Below, piece after piece: positions 15,928 to 23,884 of a DNA stretch of 31,965 bases. The number at the start of each line of letters is the position of its first letter. Position 1 is the stretch's first letter. Source of the stretch: JBDRHL01 sp043816955 (lineage in GTDB: Bacteria; Planctomycetota; Phycisphaerae; Sedimentisphaerales; CAYZTY01); assembly GCA_043816955.1 (NCBI GenBank), contig JBDRHL010000027.1:1-31965 (forward strand), written 5' to 3'. The translations under genes and the position numbers were made by a program. Under the pieces are notes generated by a model. The model saw nothing but the letters and a program-made list of their open reading frames with translations. It ran no database searches and had not been told where the DNA came from.

Positions 15928-17760
15928 ATGACCAATACATACCAGGACAAGAGTATTCTCGAATTCCTTCAGCCAGCGAGAGTCGTTGCCGGCGAAGTTG
16001 GACAATATCGTCTTAAGATCACCGTTGGTAAAAAAGGTATAGCACATGGGGGTGGGTTTGTAATTTATCCTCCTATAACCACACTCCCGCATATCTGGGC
16101 GCAAGTGCGATGGACTATTGGGGAGGTTTGGATTGATAACAATATCAATGACCAGTGGGAGGCATGGATATCCAGGATTGACCGTGGATACTCTTGTGAG
16201 ACTAATGCAGAAGTTATAAGAATCGTCAATCGTGGCAACTTAGTGACACCTGGTACAGAAATCTTTTTGAGCATGATTGATTCTATTGTTCAAACGTTTG
16301 CCATGGACCAGAGTTGGTTCTATTTGGAGGAAGACCCCGAAGGGAAGGGGCCAACAGTTTTTTCGGTTTTAGCTGATTATGGGCCGCGAGAACTAATGGC
16401 AGACAAAGAACGCGACACTTTACAAAGAGTGGCATATGCGGCTCCCAACTGTCCCAAAGTAGATGTGGTTGCCAATAAAGCCGTTAAGTTCATTGCTTGC
16501 CTCTCCAGCAAACCTGATGAAAATGGAAAAGTTGAGCTAAAAGTCAGAGCAGAAGATGCCTTTCAAAACTGCGCTGTAATTGCTGATGAAGAAATTGGAA
16601 TTATTACCAGAGTCCAAGGTGTGCATTTTCCAAAAAAAGTGGAAGTTGAAGCGGGAAAACCTCTCGCTATTCGAGGCATCCTTGGTTCATGTACTACAAA
16701 TGAGTCCTTTAACGTCGAAGTGTACGGGACTAAATCCAGTTTGCATGCAGTCAGCACACACTGTGACCCTAATCTTCATCAGGCAGTGTGGTTTGGTGAT
16801 CTGCACGGGCATAGTATGCTGTCAGATGGTTTGAATTCTGGAGACTTCTTCTTCAAGCATGCTCGTGATATTGCCTTTTTGGATTTTGTATCCTTAACAG
16901 ATCATTGGCGATTTGATGAGGCCATCGTAAATTTGACAGATAAATATCACGAAGACAGCAGATTTGTTACTTTTTATGGACGTGAATATGGCGATAACTC
17001 AGGCCACAGAAATATATATTCACTCGATTGGCGCGAAATAATGGCCTTCACACGTGATAACTTCTGGGAGCAATTAAGAAGGGCAAATGTACTGGCCGCG
17101 GCTCACCATACTAACGCCTGTTGCAGATGGTGGCCCCAGGCAGATTTTGAGCGCCATGACCGTGAACATGAGCGGTTGATCGAGGTGGTCCAAAACCGCG
17201 GGTCGTTTGAAACTGAACAAATTGAAGGCCCGGTTATCGATGGCGGATATGGCTCGTCAGTTCACTCGGCCTTGTCTATGGGCCGAATGTTCGGCTTTGT
17301 AGGGGGAACAGATACACATAGAGGCAACCCGGGAGGACCAAGCCATCCACTGGCTCCCTATACTCACCGGTGGAAACCATGGCTTTTTGGCCTGACCGCC
17401 ATTGTCAGTGATCGCTGCACAAGAAATCTACTGTGGGATAGTCTTTGGCATCGCCGAACGTACACTACCACTGGTGCACATATTTTAGTGGGCTTTAAGG
17501 CAAATGATGGCCCAATGGGAGCAACATTCAAGGATATTAAACAACTTGATCTCGAGGCAAGGGTTTGCGGAACAGCGCCTATAAAAAGCATAGAGATAGT
17601 TAATTACAATGGAACTTATTTTGCCCAGGAATATAACGAAGATGAAGATAACGCTGTAATATTCAAGCATAGTATTATCGCACCAAAGGGTTTTTATTAT
17701 TTGAGGATTGCTCAAAGTGACGGTCATTACGCTTATATTTCCCCCGTTTGGTGCCAATAA
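15928..17760 (+). CDS. CehA/McbA-like PHP-domain metallohydrolase (DUF3604-like)
   Basis: A 610-residue protein. Residues about 1-280 form a beta-rich N-terminal region of unknown role. The PHP-type metal site begins at WFGDLHGHSMLSDG (about 287-300) and continues with SLTDHW (about 321-326), FYGREYGDNSGHRNIY, AAHHTNACCRWW and GGTDTHRGNPGG, supplying the His/Asp ligand series of CehA/McbA-like enzymes. A small beta domain closes the protein. No signal peptide is visible. Family members hydrolyse diverse esters or carbamates, and many planctomycete copies sit in polysaccharide loci without a known reaction. The gene is divergent from the phosphodiesterase operon across an operator-bearing gap. 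The IS66 left end begins 8 bp after its stop codon. Confidence 0.85.
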   Translation: MTNTYQDKSILEFLQPARVVAGEVGQYRLKITVGKKGIAHGGGFVIYPPITTLPHIWAQVRWTIGEVWIDNNINDQWEAWISRIDRGYSCETNAEVIRIVNRGNLVTPGTEIFLSMIDSIVQTFAMDQSWFYLEEDPEGKGPTVFSVLADYGPRELMADKERDTLQRVAYAAPNCPKVDVVANKAVKFIACLSSKPDENGKVELKVRAEDAFQNCAVIADEEIGIITRVQGVHFPKKVEVEAGKPLAIRGILGSCTTNESFNVEVYGTKSSLHAVSTHCDPNLHQAVWFGDLHGHSMLSDGLNSGDFFFKHARDIAFLDFVSLTDHWRFDEAIVNLTDKYHEDSRFVTFYGREYGDNSGHRNIYSLDWREIMAFTRDNFWEQLRRANVLAAAHHTNACCRWWPQADFERHDREHERLIEVVQNRGSFETEQIEGPVIDGGYGSSVHSALSMGRMFGFVGGTDTHRGNPGGPSHPLAPYTHRWKPWLFGLTAIVSDRCTRNLLWDSLWHRRTYTTTGAHILVGFKANDGPMGATFKDIKQLDLEARVCGTAPIKSIEIVNYNGTYFAQEYNEDEDNAVIFKHSIIAPKGFYYLRIAQSDGHYAYISPVWCQ

Positions 17761-17768
17761 GATTGGTC

Positions 17769-18255
17769 GTAAGCGTTCACCCAGTTTTGGGGGACATAGG
17801 TAAACTTTAGCAAAACATGGTTTTTGTCCGATGATGATTGTATGGACAAAGACGCATATATAAAGCAGTTGGAAGAAGAAAACACATTTTTGAAAAAACG
17901 CGGAGCCAGGAACGGACACCAGCCTCATTTGAGAGAGTTGCTGCCCCCGGAGAGAGTAACGCATCATATTGAACTTAAGCCAGAAGTATGTCCATGCGGC
18001 GGCACAAATCTTGAGAAAACCAGCGAAGAACCTTTGCATCATCAGGTTGTTGACATACCACCAATAAAACCGGAAGTCACAGAATATGTTCAGTACATAT
18101 ATCGATGCAAAGATTGCGGAGAGCTTATTTATCAACCCTTGCCGGATGAGCTGAAGCGTAAACATTTTGGTCCGGGTACCATTTTCCCTTTTGGCTCTCG
18201 TTCAGCTGGTTTCCCTGAAAAACCAAGGATCAAAGTTCGATCAACTTTGTTTTAA
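17769..18255 (+). mobile_element. Truncated IS66-type insertion sequence
   Basis: The left end begins GTAAGCGTTCACCC at 17769, which matches the GTAAGCG start of IS66-family terminal repeats. It is followed by a decayed transposase reading frame. No CGCTTAC right end is found downstream, so the right part has been deleted. It sits immediately after the PHP-domain gene and before a broken dockerin gene, marking a recombined junction. Confidence 0.8.
17842..18255 (+). pseudogene. IS66-family transposase (TnpC) N-terminal remnant
   Basis: The reading frame from ATG 17842 starts like IS66 TnpC with a coiled stretch (IKQLEEENTFLKK) and has the zinc-finger domain: CPCGG and CKDCG flanking VVDIPPIKPEVTEY, then LKRKHFGPGT. 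Intact relatives run to about 500 residues with a DDE domain; here the match stops near 18180 and the frame ends at 18255. The part that normally links the coil to the zinc finger also looks shortened, so there may be an internal deletion. It cannot be active. Confidence 0.85.
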
Positions 18256-18309
18256 GACTGTCAGTCAATGTTGTTCACACGGTTTGGTCGGTCTTTCAGG
18301 GGTTTCCAT

Positions 18310-18612
18310 TTATTTCAACGGCCATTCGTCTGGACAAAAGTCGAGCCAGTAATCGGCGAATATACCGTAGTCTTTGAAATCGATATTCCCGTCGCTATGT
18401 AAATCAGCGGGCCAACCTGGGCCGGTTTTGAGCCCGTCTTCAACGAAATTAACCGAGTCTTCGAAAATTACTTTACATGCTACACTGTAGTAATCAGTCA
18501 GACCAAAGTTTATCCAGCCGATATTTTCGCCGGTATTGCCCACAACAGAGCAATTGCTGGAAATAAGGATACCATGCCCGGCATTGCCACTAATGCATAC
18601 AGACTGAACCAC
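18310..18612 (-). pseudogene. 3' remnant of a secreted beta-helix/dockerin protein
   Basis: The frame ends in a dockerin-like tail (DLHSDGNIDFKDYGIFADYW) preceded by a beta-helix turn (NAGHGILISSNCSVVGN), the usual C-terminus of large secreted Phycisphaerae proteins of many hundred residues. Only about 100 codons remain from the GTG at 18612, though the frame stays open up to about 18711 without a start codon. No signal peptide or ribosome site is present, so the front of the gene was lost, probably in the event that truncated the IS66 element or at the tRNA-like junction. Confidence 0.7.
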
Positions 18613-18650
18613 GGCTTCTTTACGGCCGCCTGCACGCCAGGTCTCAGATG

Positions 18651-18697
18651 TCGGATTGTCCTTCCGAAGGTTGAAGGTTCGAGTCCCTTCGGGGATA
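18651..18697 (+). other. tRNA-like 3' half (possible attachment-site scar)
   Basis: A perfect 5-bp anticodon-type stem (TCGGA/TCCGA) with a 7-nt loop, a 5-nt variable region, a T-arm with TTCGAGT loop (stem with one A-C mismatch), then CGGGGAT that would be an acceptor strand, and A. The sequence resembles tRNA-Arg 3' halves, but the anticodon loop TTGTCCT is abnormal and neither a D-arm nor an ATCCCCG 5' strand is found upstream. It is therefore not a functional tRNA. The same bases can also be read as antisense extension of the broken dockerin gene, so the tRNA origin is not certain. Confidence 0.4.
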
Positions 18698-18735
18698 GTT
18701 GACTTTTGTGCTTATGCCGGTTATGGTAGTAGCTT

Positions 18736-20037
18736 ATGCGAAGAAATATAGTTCATGAAGGTTCGGGACAGCTTACCTACGAGATTCGCGAGATTGTCGC
18801 AATTGCGCAGGAGTTGAGCAATCTGGGTGTAAAGATCACGTGGGAAAACATCGGGGATCCAATCGCAAAGGGAGAGAAGCTGCCCGAGTGGATAAAGGAC
18901 ATTGTTACCGATCTGGCCTACCAGGACATAACTTACGGCTATGTGGCTACACAGGGTGTGCCCCAGACTCGCCAGTTCCTAGCTGAGCAGGTCAACAAGC
19001 GCAACGGCTGTCGGGTTACAATGGATGATATTGTTTTTTTCAACGGTCTTGGCGATGCGGTTGCCAAAATCTTCGGGTTTCTCAGAAGCCAGGCTCGAGT
19101 CATCGGTCCATCGCCTGCTTACTCCACACATTCCTCCGCTGAAGCAGCCCATTCCGGTTACGAGCATCTGACGTACGAACTGGATCCGCAGAAAGGGTGG
19201 ATGCCGGACCTTGAAGATATGGAGAATAAAATAAAGTATAACGATGCAATTGCAGGTATCCTGCTGATCAATCCTGACAATCCCACCGGTGCTGTCTATC
19301 CGCGTCCGCTTCTCGAGAAAATGGTCGACATTGCCAGGAGATACAAGGTCTTCATGATCTGCGATGAAATTTATGCTCACATTGTCTACAACGGCGCAAA
19401 GACCGTTCATTTAAGCGAAGTCATAGGTGATGTGCCTGGAATCGCCCTTCGTGGAATATCAAAAGAATTCCCATGGCCCGGCAGCAGGTGCGGCTGGATC
19501 GAGGTCTTTAACCAGGACAAGTCCCCCATGTTCAGAGATTATATCAGAAGTATAATAAACGCCAAGATGCTTGAGGTTTGCTCAACCAGCCTGCCGCAAT
19601 ATTCGATTCCTCTGGTAATAGGCGACGCCAGATATATCGATCATCTGCAGCAGCGTAAAGATATGTTTGAAAAACGGGCACTGGAGGCGTGGGAGGCTTT
19701 TTGCGGCGTCGAAGGGGTTAGCGTCAACAAGCCCCAGGGTGCGTTTTACATGTCTGTGCTCTTTGATGAGGACAGCTTAAACGACAGGCAAAGCCTGCCG
19801 ATCACCGACGAGAAGGTCCGGGCTTTTGTCGAACAGAAAGTCAAAGGCGTAGAGGTAGATAAAAGATTTGTATATTATTTGCTGGCAGCTACCGGCATCT
19901 GCGTCGTTCCGCTGACGGGGTTCTGCTGCAGGCGAAAGGGCTTTCGTATTACACTTCTTGAGACTGACGATGAAAAACGCAGGTGGACCTGGAGTACTAT
20001 TGTCGAGAGCATAAGACAATACCTCGCTTCGGCTTAG
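18736..20037 (+). CDS. PLP-dependent class I/II aminotransferase
   Basis: A 433-residue fold-type I aminotransferase, cytoplasmic, transferring amino groups between an amino acid and a 2-oxo acid. Family marks are YGYVATQGVPQTR near the N-terminus, LINPDNPTGAVYPR, ICDEIYAHIVYNG, and the cofactor lysine Lys243 in GISKEFPWPGSRCGW, whose downstream Arg is the phosphate-binding residue. The C-terminal PQGAFYMSV and GFCCRRKGFRITLLE stretches complete the small domain. Substrate preference cannot be read off; alanine- or aspartate-type use is likely for this group. It is the first intact gene right of the scarred boundary, and only 15 bp separate its stop from that of the convergent thymidylate synthase gene. 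Confidence 0.92.
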   Translation: MRRNIVHEGSGQLTYEIREIVAIAQELSNLGVKITWENIGDPIAKGEKLPEWIKDIVTDLAYQDITYGYVATQGVPQTRQFLAEQVNKRNGCRVTMDDIVFFNGLGDAVAKIFGFLRSQARVIGPSPAYSTHSSAEAAHSGYEHLTYELDPQKGWMPDLEDMENKIKYNDAIAGILLINPDNPTGAVYPRPLLEKMVDIARRYKVFMICDEIYAHIVYNGAKTVHLSEVIGDVPGIALRGISKEFPWPGSRCGWIEVFNQDKSPMFRDYIRSIINAKMLEVCSTSLPQYSIPLVIGDARYIDHLQQRKDMFEKRALEAWEAFCGVEGVSVNKPQGAFYMSVLFDEDSLNDRQSLPITDEKVRAFVEQKVKGVEVDKRFVYYLLAATGICVVPLTGFCCRRKGFRITLLETDDEKRRWTWSTIVESIRQYLASA

Positions 20038-20052
20038 AGCCTGCTGCAAGCA

Positions 20053-20940
20053 TCAGTTTTTTGGCCTGGCGTAATAGTCCGGGTCTTTGGCAAGGTTTCC
20101 CCCGGCTTCTGCGGTCATCATTTCAAAAGCAGGGTGTGTCGTCTGCCACGCCCGTTCGGTGAAGGGGCTGGATCGCATTTTTTCGACTTCTCCGGCAGCA
20201 TCTTTAAAATACGAACCGTAGATGTGGAGTGAATCGCTTATATCAACGTATCTGCCCACGCTGACCGGTGCACCGATTCGTCTGGAAATCTCCTCTGCCA
20301 TAATGCGCTGGAGGTCGGTAAGTGCATAAACGTTCATGAACCAGGCCTTGTACAAATCCCTGCTTCGCCAGTGCGTGTTCATATTGAGCGCCCAGCCATC
20401 GCCAAGGGCGACAAGCCTGCACCAGATTCGCTGGAGGCATGGCGGGTCATCGGTAGCAGGATCGGCAGTGGGCATCCACGTTATTGCCTGTGCACGCCTG
20501 GTGTGAGCGGTCCCGGCGAGCGATTCGATAATATACTCAATCTGGTTGAACGCCTTGAAAGGTCTGGCAGTATTTGCATCGCGCAGATCGCCGACCGGAC
20601 AGTATGCAAATAATCTTTCATGATAGGTATAGGTCCACTTGCCCTGGGCAGGATTGATCCAGTGATCGTGTATTCCGCTGACGACTTCCTGTCGATATGA
20701 CTCCAGCTCCGCAGGTCCGCCGGGGAAGTTCTTATGAATACGCGGCTCAGCAAACGGCTCTGTTACCGTTACCATCACCGTTGCATCCCTGCTGGGAGGA
20801 TCACCGGCCTTGTCGTATTGAGTCCTTATCTGGATACCTTTGTCCCAGACGGCCAGCACCGCTTTTTCCCACGCTTCAGGCAGACAGCGAGCGCTGATAC
20901 TGATACTTGGGATATTTGTCAATACCTTCTCTGCACTCAT
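20053..20940 (-). CDS. Thymidylate synthase homologue, archaeal (methanogen-like) type
   Basis: A 295-residue member of the thymidylate synthase/dCMP hydroxymethylase family. Landmarks in order are YTYHERLFAY (about 104-113), FNQIEYIIESL with TRRAQAITW (the Arg pair that binds phosphate), the nucleophile Cys168 in PPCLQ, WRSRDLYKAW (about 191-200), MNVYALT, and GRYVDISDSLHIYG with the Asp and the HIY that contact the nucleotide. The N-terminal ~100 residues differ from common bacterial ThyA and resemble the longer archaeal form. I start at ATG 20940 rather than the TTG just before it. The gene is convergent with the aminotransferase and shares direction with the upstream exported thioredoxin-fold gene (31 bp). 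Whether it makes dTMP or a modified pyrimidine is open. Confidence 0.75.
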   Translation of the reverse strand: MSAEKVLTNIPSISISARCLPEAWEKAVLAVWDKGIQIRTQYDKAGDPPSRDATVMVTVTEPFAEPRIHKNFPGGPAELESYRQEVVSGIHDHWINPAQGKWTYTYHERLFAYCPVGDLRDANTARPFKAFNQIEYIIESLAGTAHTRRAQAITWMPTADPATDDPPCLQRIWCRLVALGDGWALNMNTHWRSRDLYKAWFMNVYALTDLQRIMAEEISRRIGAPVSVGRYVDISDSLHIYGSYFKDAAGEVEKMRSSPFTERAWQTTHPAFEMMTAEAGGNLAKDPDYYARPKN

Positions 20941-20971
20941 CAAAGCTGCCTGTGTAAATTAAAGAGACCTG

Positions 20972-22438
20972 TCAGATTCCAAGCTCCTCGTCGGTAATAT
21001 TGTACATCTGGCGATAACGCGGCGGCATTTCCCGAAGCAGTTGTCGAGCTTTTTCAGCATAGGGCGAATCCGGGTATTCCCGCAGAATAGTTCTGCACAG
21101 ATCAACCATTTTTCTGTAGTTGATGTAAACACCTGCCTTTTTTAATCCCACAGCAGTCTGGTAAAGCTGCTCAGCATGAGGATTGAACTGCTCGTCGGAT
21201 TCTTCAGCGGCTGTCGGTTGTGCTTCAGGTGAGCGGGTAGTTTTTTCCTGTTGCCGGGTACTGTTGGTTTCTTCCGGCAGTACGGGTTCGGAGACAGAAG
21301 GTTCGCGGCTGGGACTAATTTCCGAGACAGCCTGGGACAAAACCATTCGCGGCAGAAAACCCGATGCCTGTCCTGCGTAGCAAATTTTGCCGTCCGGAGC
21401 GATAATTGCCAGTGTCGGTTGAGTAATTGCCAGGTTTTTGAACTGGGTCAGAACAGAGTTTTTCGGATCATCGGCCATGACTTGCGCCCATGGCCAGGAA
21501 TTTTTGAACAACTGCCCCACAACCTGTGCCTTGTTTTGAACATCATCGATATTGACTGCGAGAAACCGCGTTTTGCTATTCTCAAATTCCAAGAGGAAAA
21601 GCTTGCCAAAGGCGCTTGTTTGCCTTTGAAATTCCTCTTTGGCATCATCTTCGACCTGCCCACGACGATACCTGTCTCTGCGTGAAGGTTCATCAGCCAA
21701 AACCCCTGTGGCGAATTTTTCATCGGCCTGCTTTTCCGCATCAGAACTCAGGCTCCAGAACAGCACGCACAGGGCGTTTTGGCCCGGTTTATATGCAAAG
21801 GTACTTCCGTTAAGACAATGAAGCTCCATGGTTTCGACTGCCTTGCCGAACAAATCAGGATTAATCAGTTCCGGCTTCACATCGAGCGTCTGGCTGGATG
21901 GGCCTTGTTCCCCCCTTCTACCTCTTGAGGCTCGTGAGGGCTGGGGACGGGCAGAAAATATCGATGACTCGGCGGACTGGCCGAGCTCGCCGACCACCCT
22001 GTAGTCTTTGTTCAGAATCGCCATTGCCAGCCTTGTCGCCTGGGCATCCTGGTTGTTCTCGGCGGACTGGAACGCCTTTTCGGCATCGTCCAATGCTGTC
22101 CGCATCCTGCCGGCATAATAATTTGTCCAGGCGCTTAAGAGATAATAATCACACTGCTGGGCTGTATCAAATTTCACAAGGTATTTTTTTGACTCAGCCA
22201 GAGTGTTTTTAACTACTTTGACATCATTGTCCTGAAGAGTCTCTCCGGAATTCACAACATTTAAAATAGTCACCAGCTTAAAGCGAATATCTTCGCCGGC
22301 CTCACTGATCATGCGACTTTCGTCGACCGAAGCAGGTTGCTCTCTCGTTCTGACCACTGCCCGCAACTCCACGGCAAGGCCGAACAACGTTGAGACCAGA
22401 ACAAGCATAAACATGTTTTTTGCGATCTTACCATACAT
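20972..22438 (-). CDS. Exported thioredoxin-fold protein lacking the active-site cysteines, with TPR-like parts
   Basis: A 488-residue protein with an N-terminal signal or anchor (about 8-28) and an excellent GGAGG site. Residues about 50-150 are helical and TPR-like. A linker rich in Arg/Ser/Gly follows, then a TlpA/AhpC-like thioredoxin fold (about 200-370) in which the usual W-C-x-x-C position reads FWSLSSDAEK, so the redox cysteines are absent. PTLAIIAPDGKICYAG is the typical cis-Pro and beta-hairpin part. A low-complexity Ser/Glu/Pro stretch (about 372-415) and a closing TPR-like repeat (about 440-480) end the protein. It therefore cannot act as a classical thiol oxidoreductase; a scaffold or binding role outside the cytoplasm is more likely. 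Confidence 0.72.
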   Translation of the reverse strand: MYGKIAKNMFMLVLVSTLFGLAVELRAVVRTREQPASVDESRMISEAGEDIRFKLVTILNVVNSGETLQDNDVKVVKNTLAESKKYLVKFDTAQQCDYYLLSAWTNYYAGRMRTALDDAEKAFQSAENNQDAQATRLAMAILNKDYRVVGELGQSAESSIFSARPQPSRASRGRRGEQGPSSQTLDVKPELINPDLFGKAVETMELHCLNGSTFAYKPGQNALCVLFWSLSSDAEKQADEKFATGVLADEPSRRDRYRRGQVEDDAKEEFQRQTSAFGKLFLLEFENSKTRFLAVNIDDVQNKAQVVGQLFKNSWPWAQVMADDPKNSVLTQFKNLAITQPTLAIIAPDGKICYAGQASGFLPRMVLSQAVSEISPSREPSVSEPVLPEETNSTRQQEKTTRSPEAQPTAAEESDEQFNPHAEQLYQTAVGLKKAGVYINYRKMVDLCRTILREYPDSPYAEKARQLLREMPPRYRQMYNITDEELGI

Positions 22439-22607
22439 TGTATTTCCTCCCTCTGATTTTAAGAACCTACTATAAGCTCGGGAAAAAGCCGGTTATGTTA
22501 CACGCTCTTATAATAACACCTGCACAGGATTTTGAAAAGTACATTTGTGTTAAATATGGTCAAGCATATTTTTCTGCTTTTTGGCGCCAGAGAGGAACAA
22601 ACCGCTC

Positions 22608-22636
22608 TTGATGCAAGCCTTATTATAGTATATAGT
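22608..22636 (+). promoter_or_regulatory. Candidate sigma-70 promoter of prfB
   Basis: TTGATG (22608-22613), 17 bp, TATAGT (22631-22636), in the 275-bp gap between the divergent gene at 22438 and prfB. Transcription would begin about 70 nt before the start codon. I see no gene in the rest of this gap. Confidence 0.5.
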
Positions 22637-22713
22637 GAGGCTTATGGCTGGCAAGATCAAGAAATAGTTAACAACGAACAACCGCTTAAACGGGCAAAAC
22701 GAGTAGAAAATCT

Positions 22714-23830
22714 ATGGAAATCAACGAACTTAGAAATGCTATAACGGCTATCCAGGCCCGGGTTCGACAAATCCGGGACTGGCTTTGACGTACCTCTCCA
22801 AAAAAACCTAAAAGCTGAGCTCGAAGAGCAAATGTCCCGGCCTGGCTTCTGGGATAATCCCGAAAAAGCCAAAACTGTTGTCTCCCGGCTCAGTGCGGTC
22901 AAGTCATTGATTGAGCCGATCGAACAGGCTCAGGGCAGCGCCGACGATCTTGGTGAACTGTTTGACCTAGCTGAGAGCGAAAATGACCCCGAAGCATTAC
23001 AGCAGCTCGAAGCAGACTTAAAGGGGCTGACAATACAATGTGACCGGATTGAGCTTTCCGGATTATTGTCCGGCCCTGACGACATGCGGAGCTGTTTTTT
23101 CAGTATTCATGCAGGAGCAGGAGGCACGGAAAGCTGCGACTGGACAAACATGCTGCTGAGGATGTACACCCGATTTTTCCAGCAGAACAAACTCGATTAC
23201 GAGGAACTCGAAATGACCCCCGGCGAAGAGGCAGGAATCCGATCTGTGACCTTGAGGGTTACGGGGCTTTTTGCTTTCGGCAGGCTTTCCTGTGAAATCG
23301 GCGTTCATCGGCTTGTTCGAATCAGTCCGTTTGACTCCCAAAGCCGCAGGCATACCAGCTTTGCTGCTGTTGATGTTATTCCCGAATATGATGATGACGT
23401 AGCTATCGAGATCAAGGACGAGGATATTAAAATGGACTTTTACCGGGCAAGTGGTGCGGGGGGTCAGCATGTCAATAAGACCAGTTCAGCGGTTAGGATT
23501 ACGCATTTGCTGACAGGAATTGTTGTTCAGTGTCAAAGCGACAGGAGTCAACATAAGAACCGCGCCGAAGCAATGAAAATGCTCAAAGCCCGCCTGTACA
23601 GGCTTGAGCAGCAAAAAAAGGATGAGCAGCTTGCAAAACTTTACAACAACAAAGGTGATATTGCCTGGGGAAATCAAATACGAAGCTACGTGATGCAGCC
23701 CTACCAGATGGTAAAAGACCACCGCACGGAGCATCAGACAGGAAATGTGGCAGCGGTTCTGGACGGCCAGATCGAGCCGTTCATCGAGAGTTTTTTAAGA
23801 CACAGAGCAAAACAGCGGCGCTGTAATTAG
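22714..23830 (+). CDS. prfB: Peptide chain release factor 2 (programmed +1 frameshift)
   Basis: Release factor 2 terminates translation at UGA and UAA. The gene starts at ATG 22714 (MEINELRNAI), runs 24 codons to CTT TGA, and continues in the +1 frame from GAC 22787 to the stop at 23830, giving about 371 residues, the normal RF2 length. The SPF stop-codon-recognition tripeptide lies at about 204-206 (ISPFDSQ) and the catalytic GGQ at about 249-251 (GAGGQHVNK), both at the positions known from other RF2 proteins. An automatic annotation that ignores the frameshift would start at an internal ATG at 22832 and lose about 39 residues. It is followed by a weak hairpin and the convergent alkaline phosphatase gene. 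Confidence 0.96.
22783..22789 (+). promoter_or_regulatory. prfB +1 programmed frameshift site CTTTGAC
   Basis: CTT TGA C, the conserved slippery codon and in-frame UGA at which ribosomes shift when RF2 is scarce, giving autoregulation. The preceding bases (CGGGACTGG) contain only a weak purine-rich element instead of the strong AGGGGG stimulator of Escherichia coli. Confidence 0.95.
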
Positions 23831-23854
23831 ATCGGTTTGTTTGTGCTGCAGGAT

Positions 23855-23878
23855 TCGGCTGAGTGTCAACTGAGCCGA
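23855..23878. terminator. Possible bidirectional hairpin between prfB and the alkaline phosphatase gene
   Basis: A 10-bp stem with one G-G mismatch and a GTCA loop, lying between two convergent stop codons (23830 and 23885). There is no clear U-run on either side, so it is a weak terminator or only an mRNA end-protecting hairpin. Confidence 0.4.
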
Positions 23879-23884
23879 TGTGGA

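Noticed and set aside
17050..17060. CACACGTGATA inside the PHP-domain gene
   Set aside because: It has the core hexamer only, in coding sequence, without the outer half-sites.
18231..18253. Perfect 7-bp hairpin CAAAGTT/AACTTTG followed by TTTT after the IS66 remnant
   Set aside because: The stem is AT-rich and short and lies in decayed element sequence; it is not a convincing terminator and does not match an IS66 right end.
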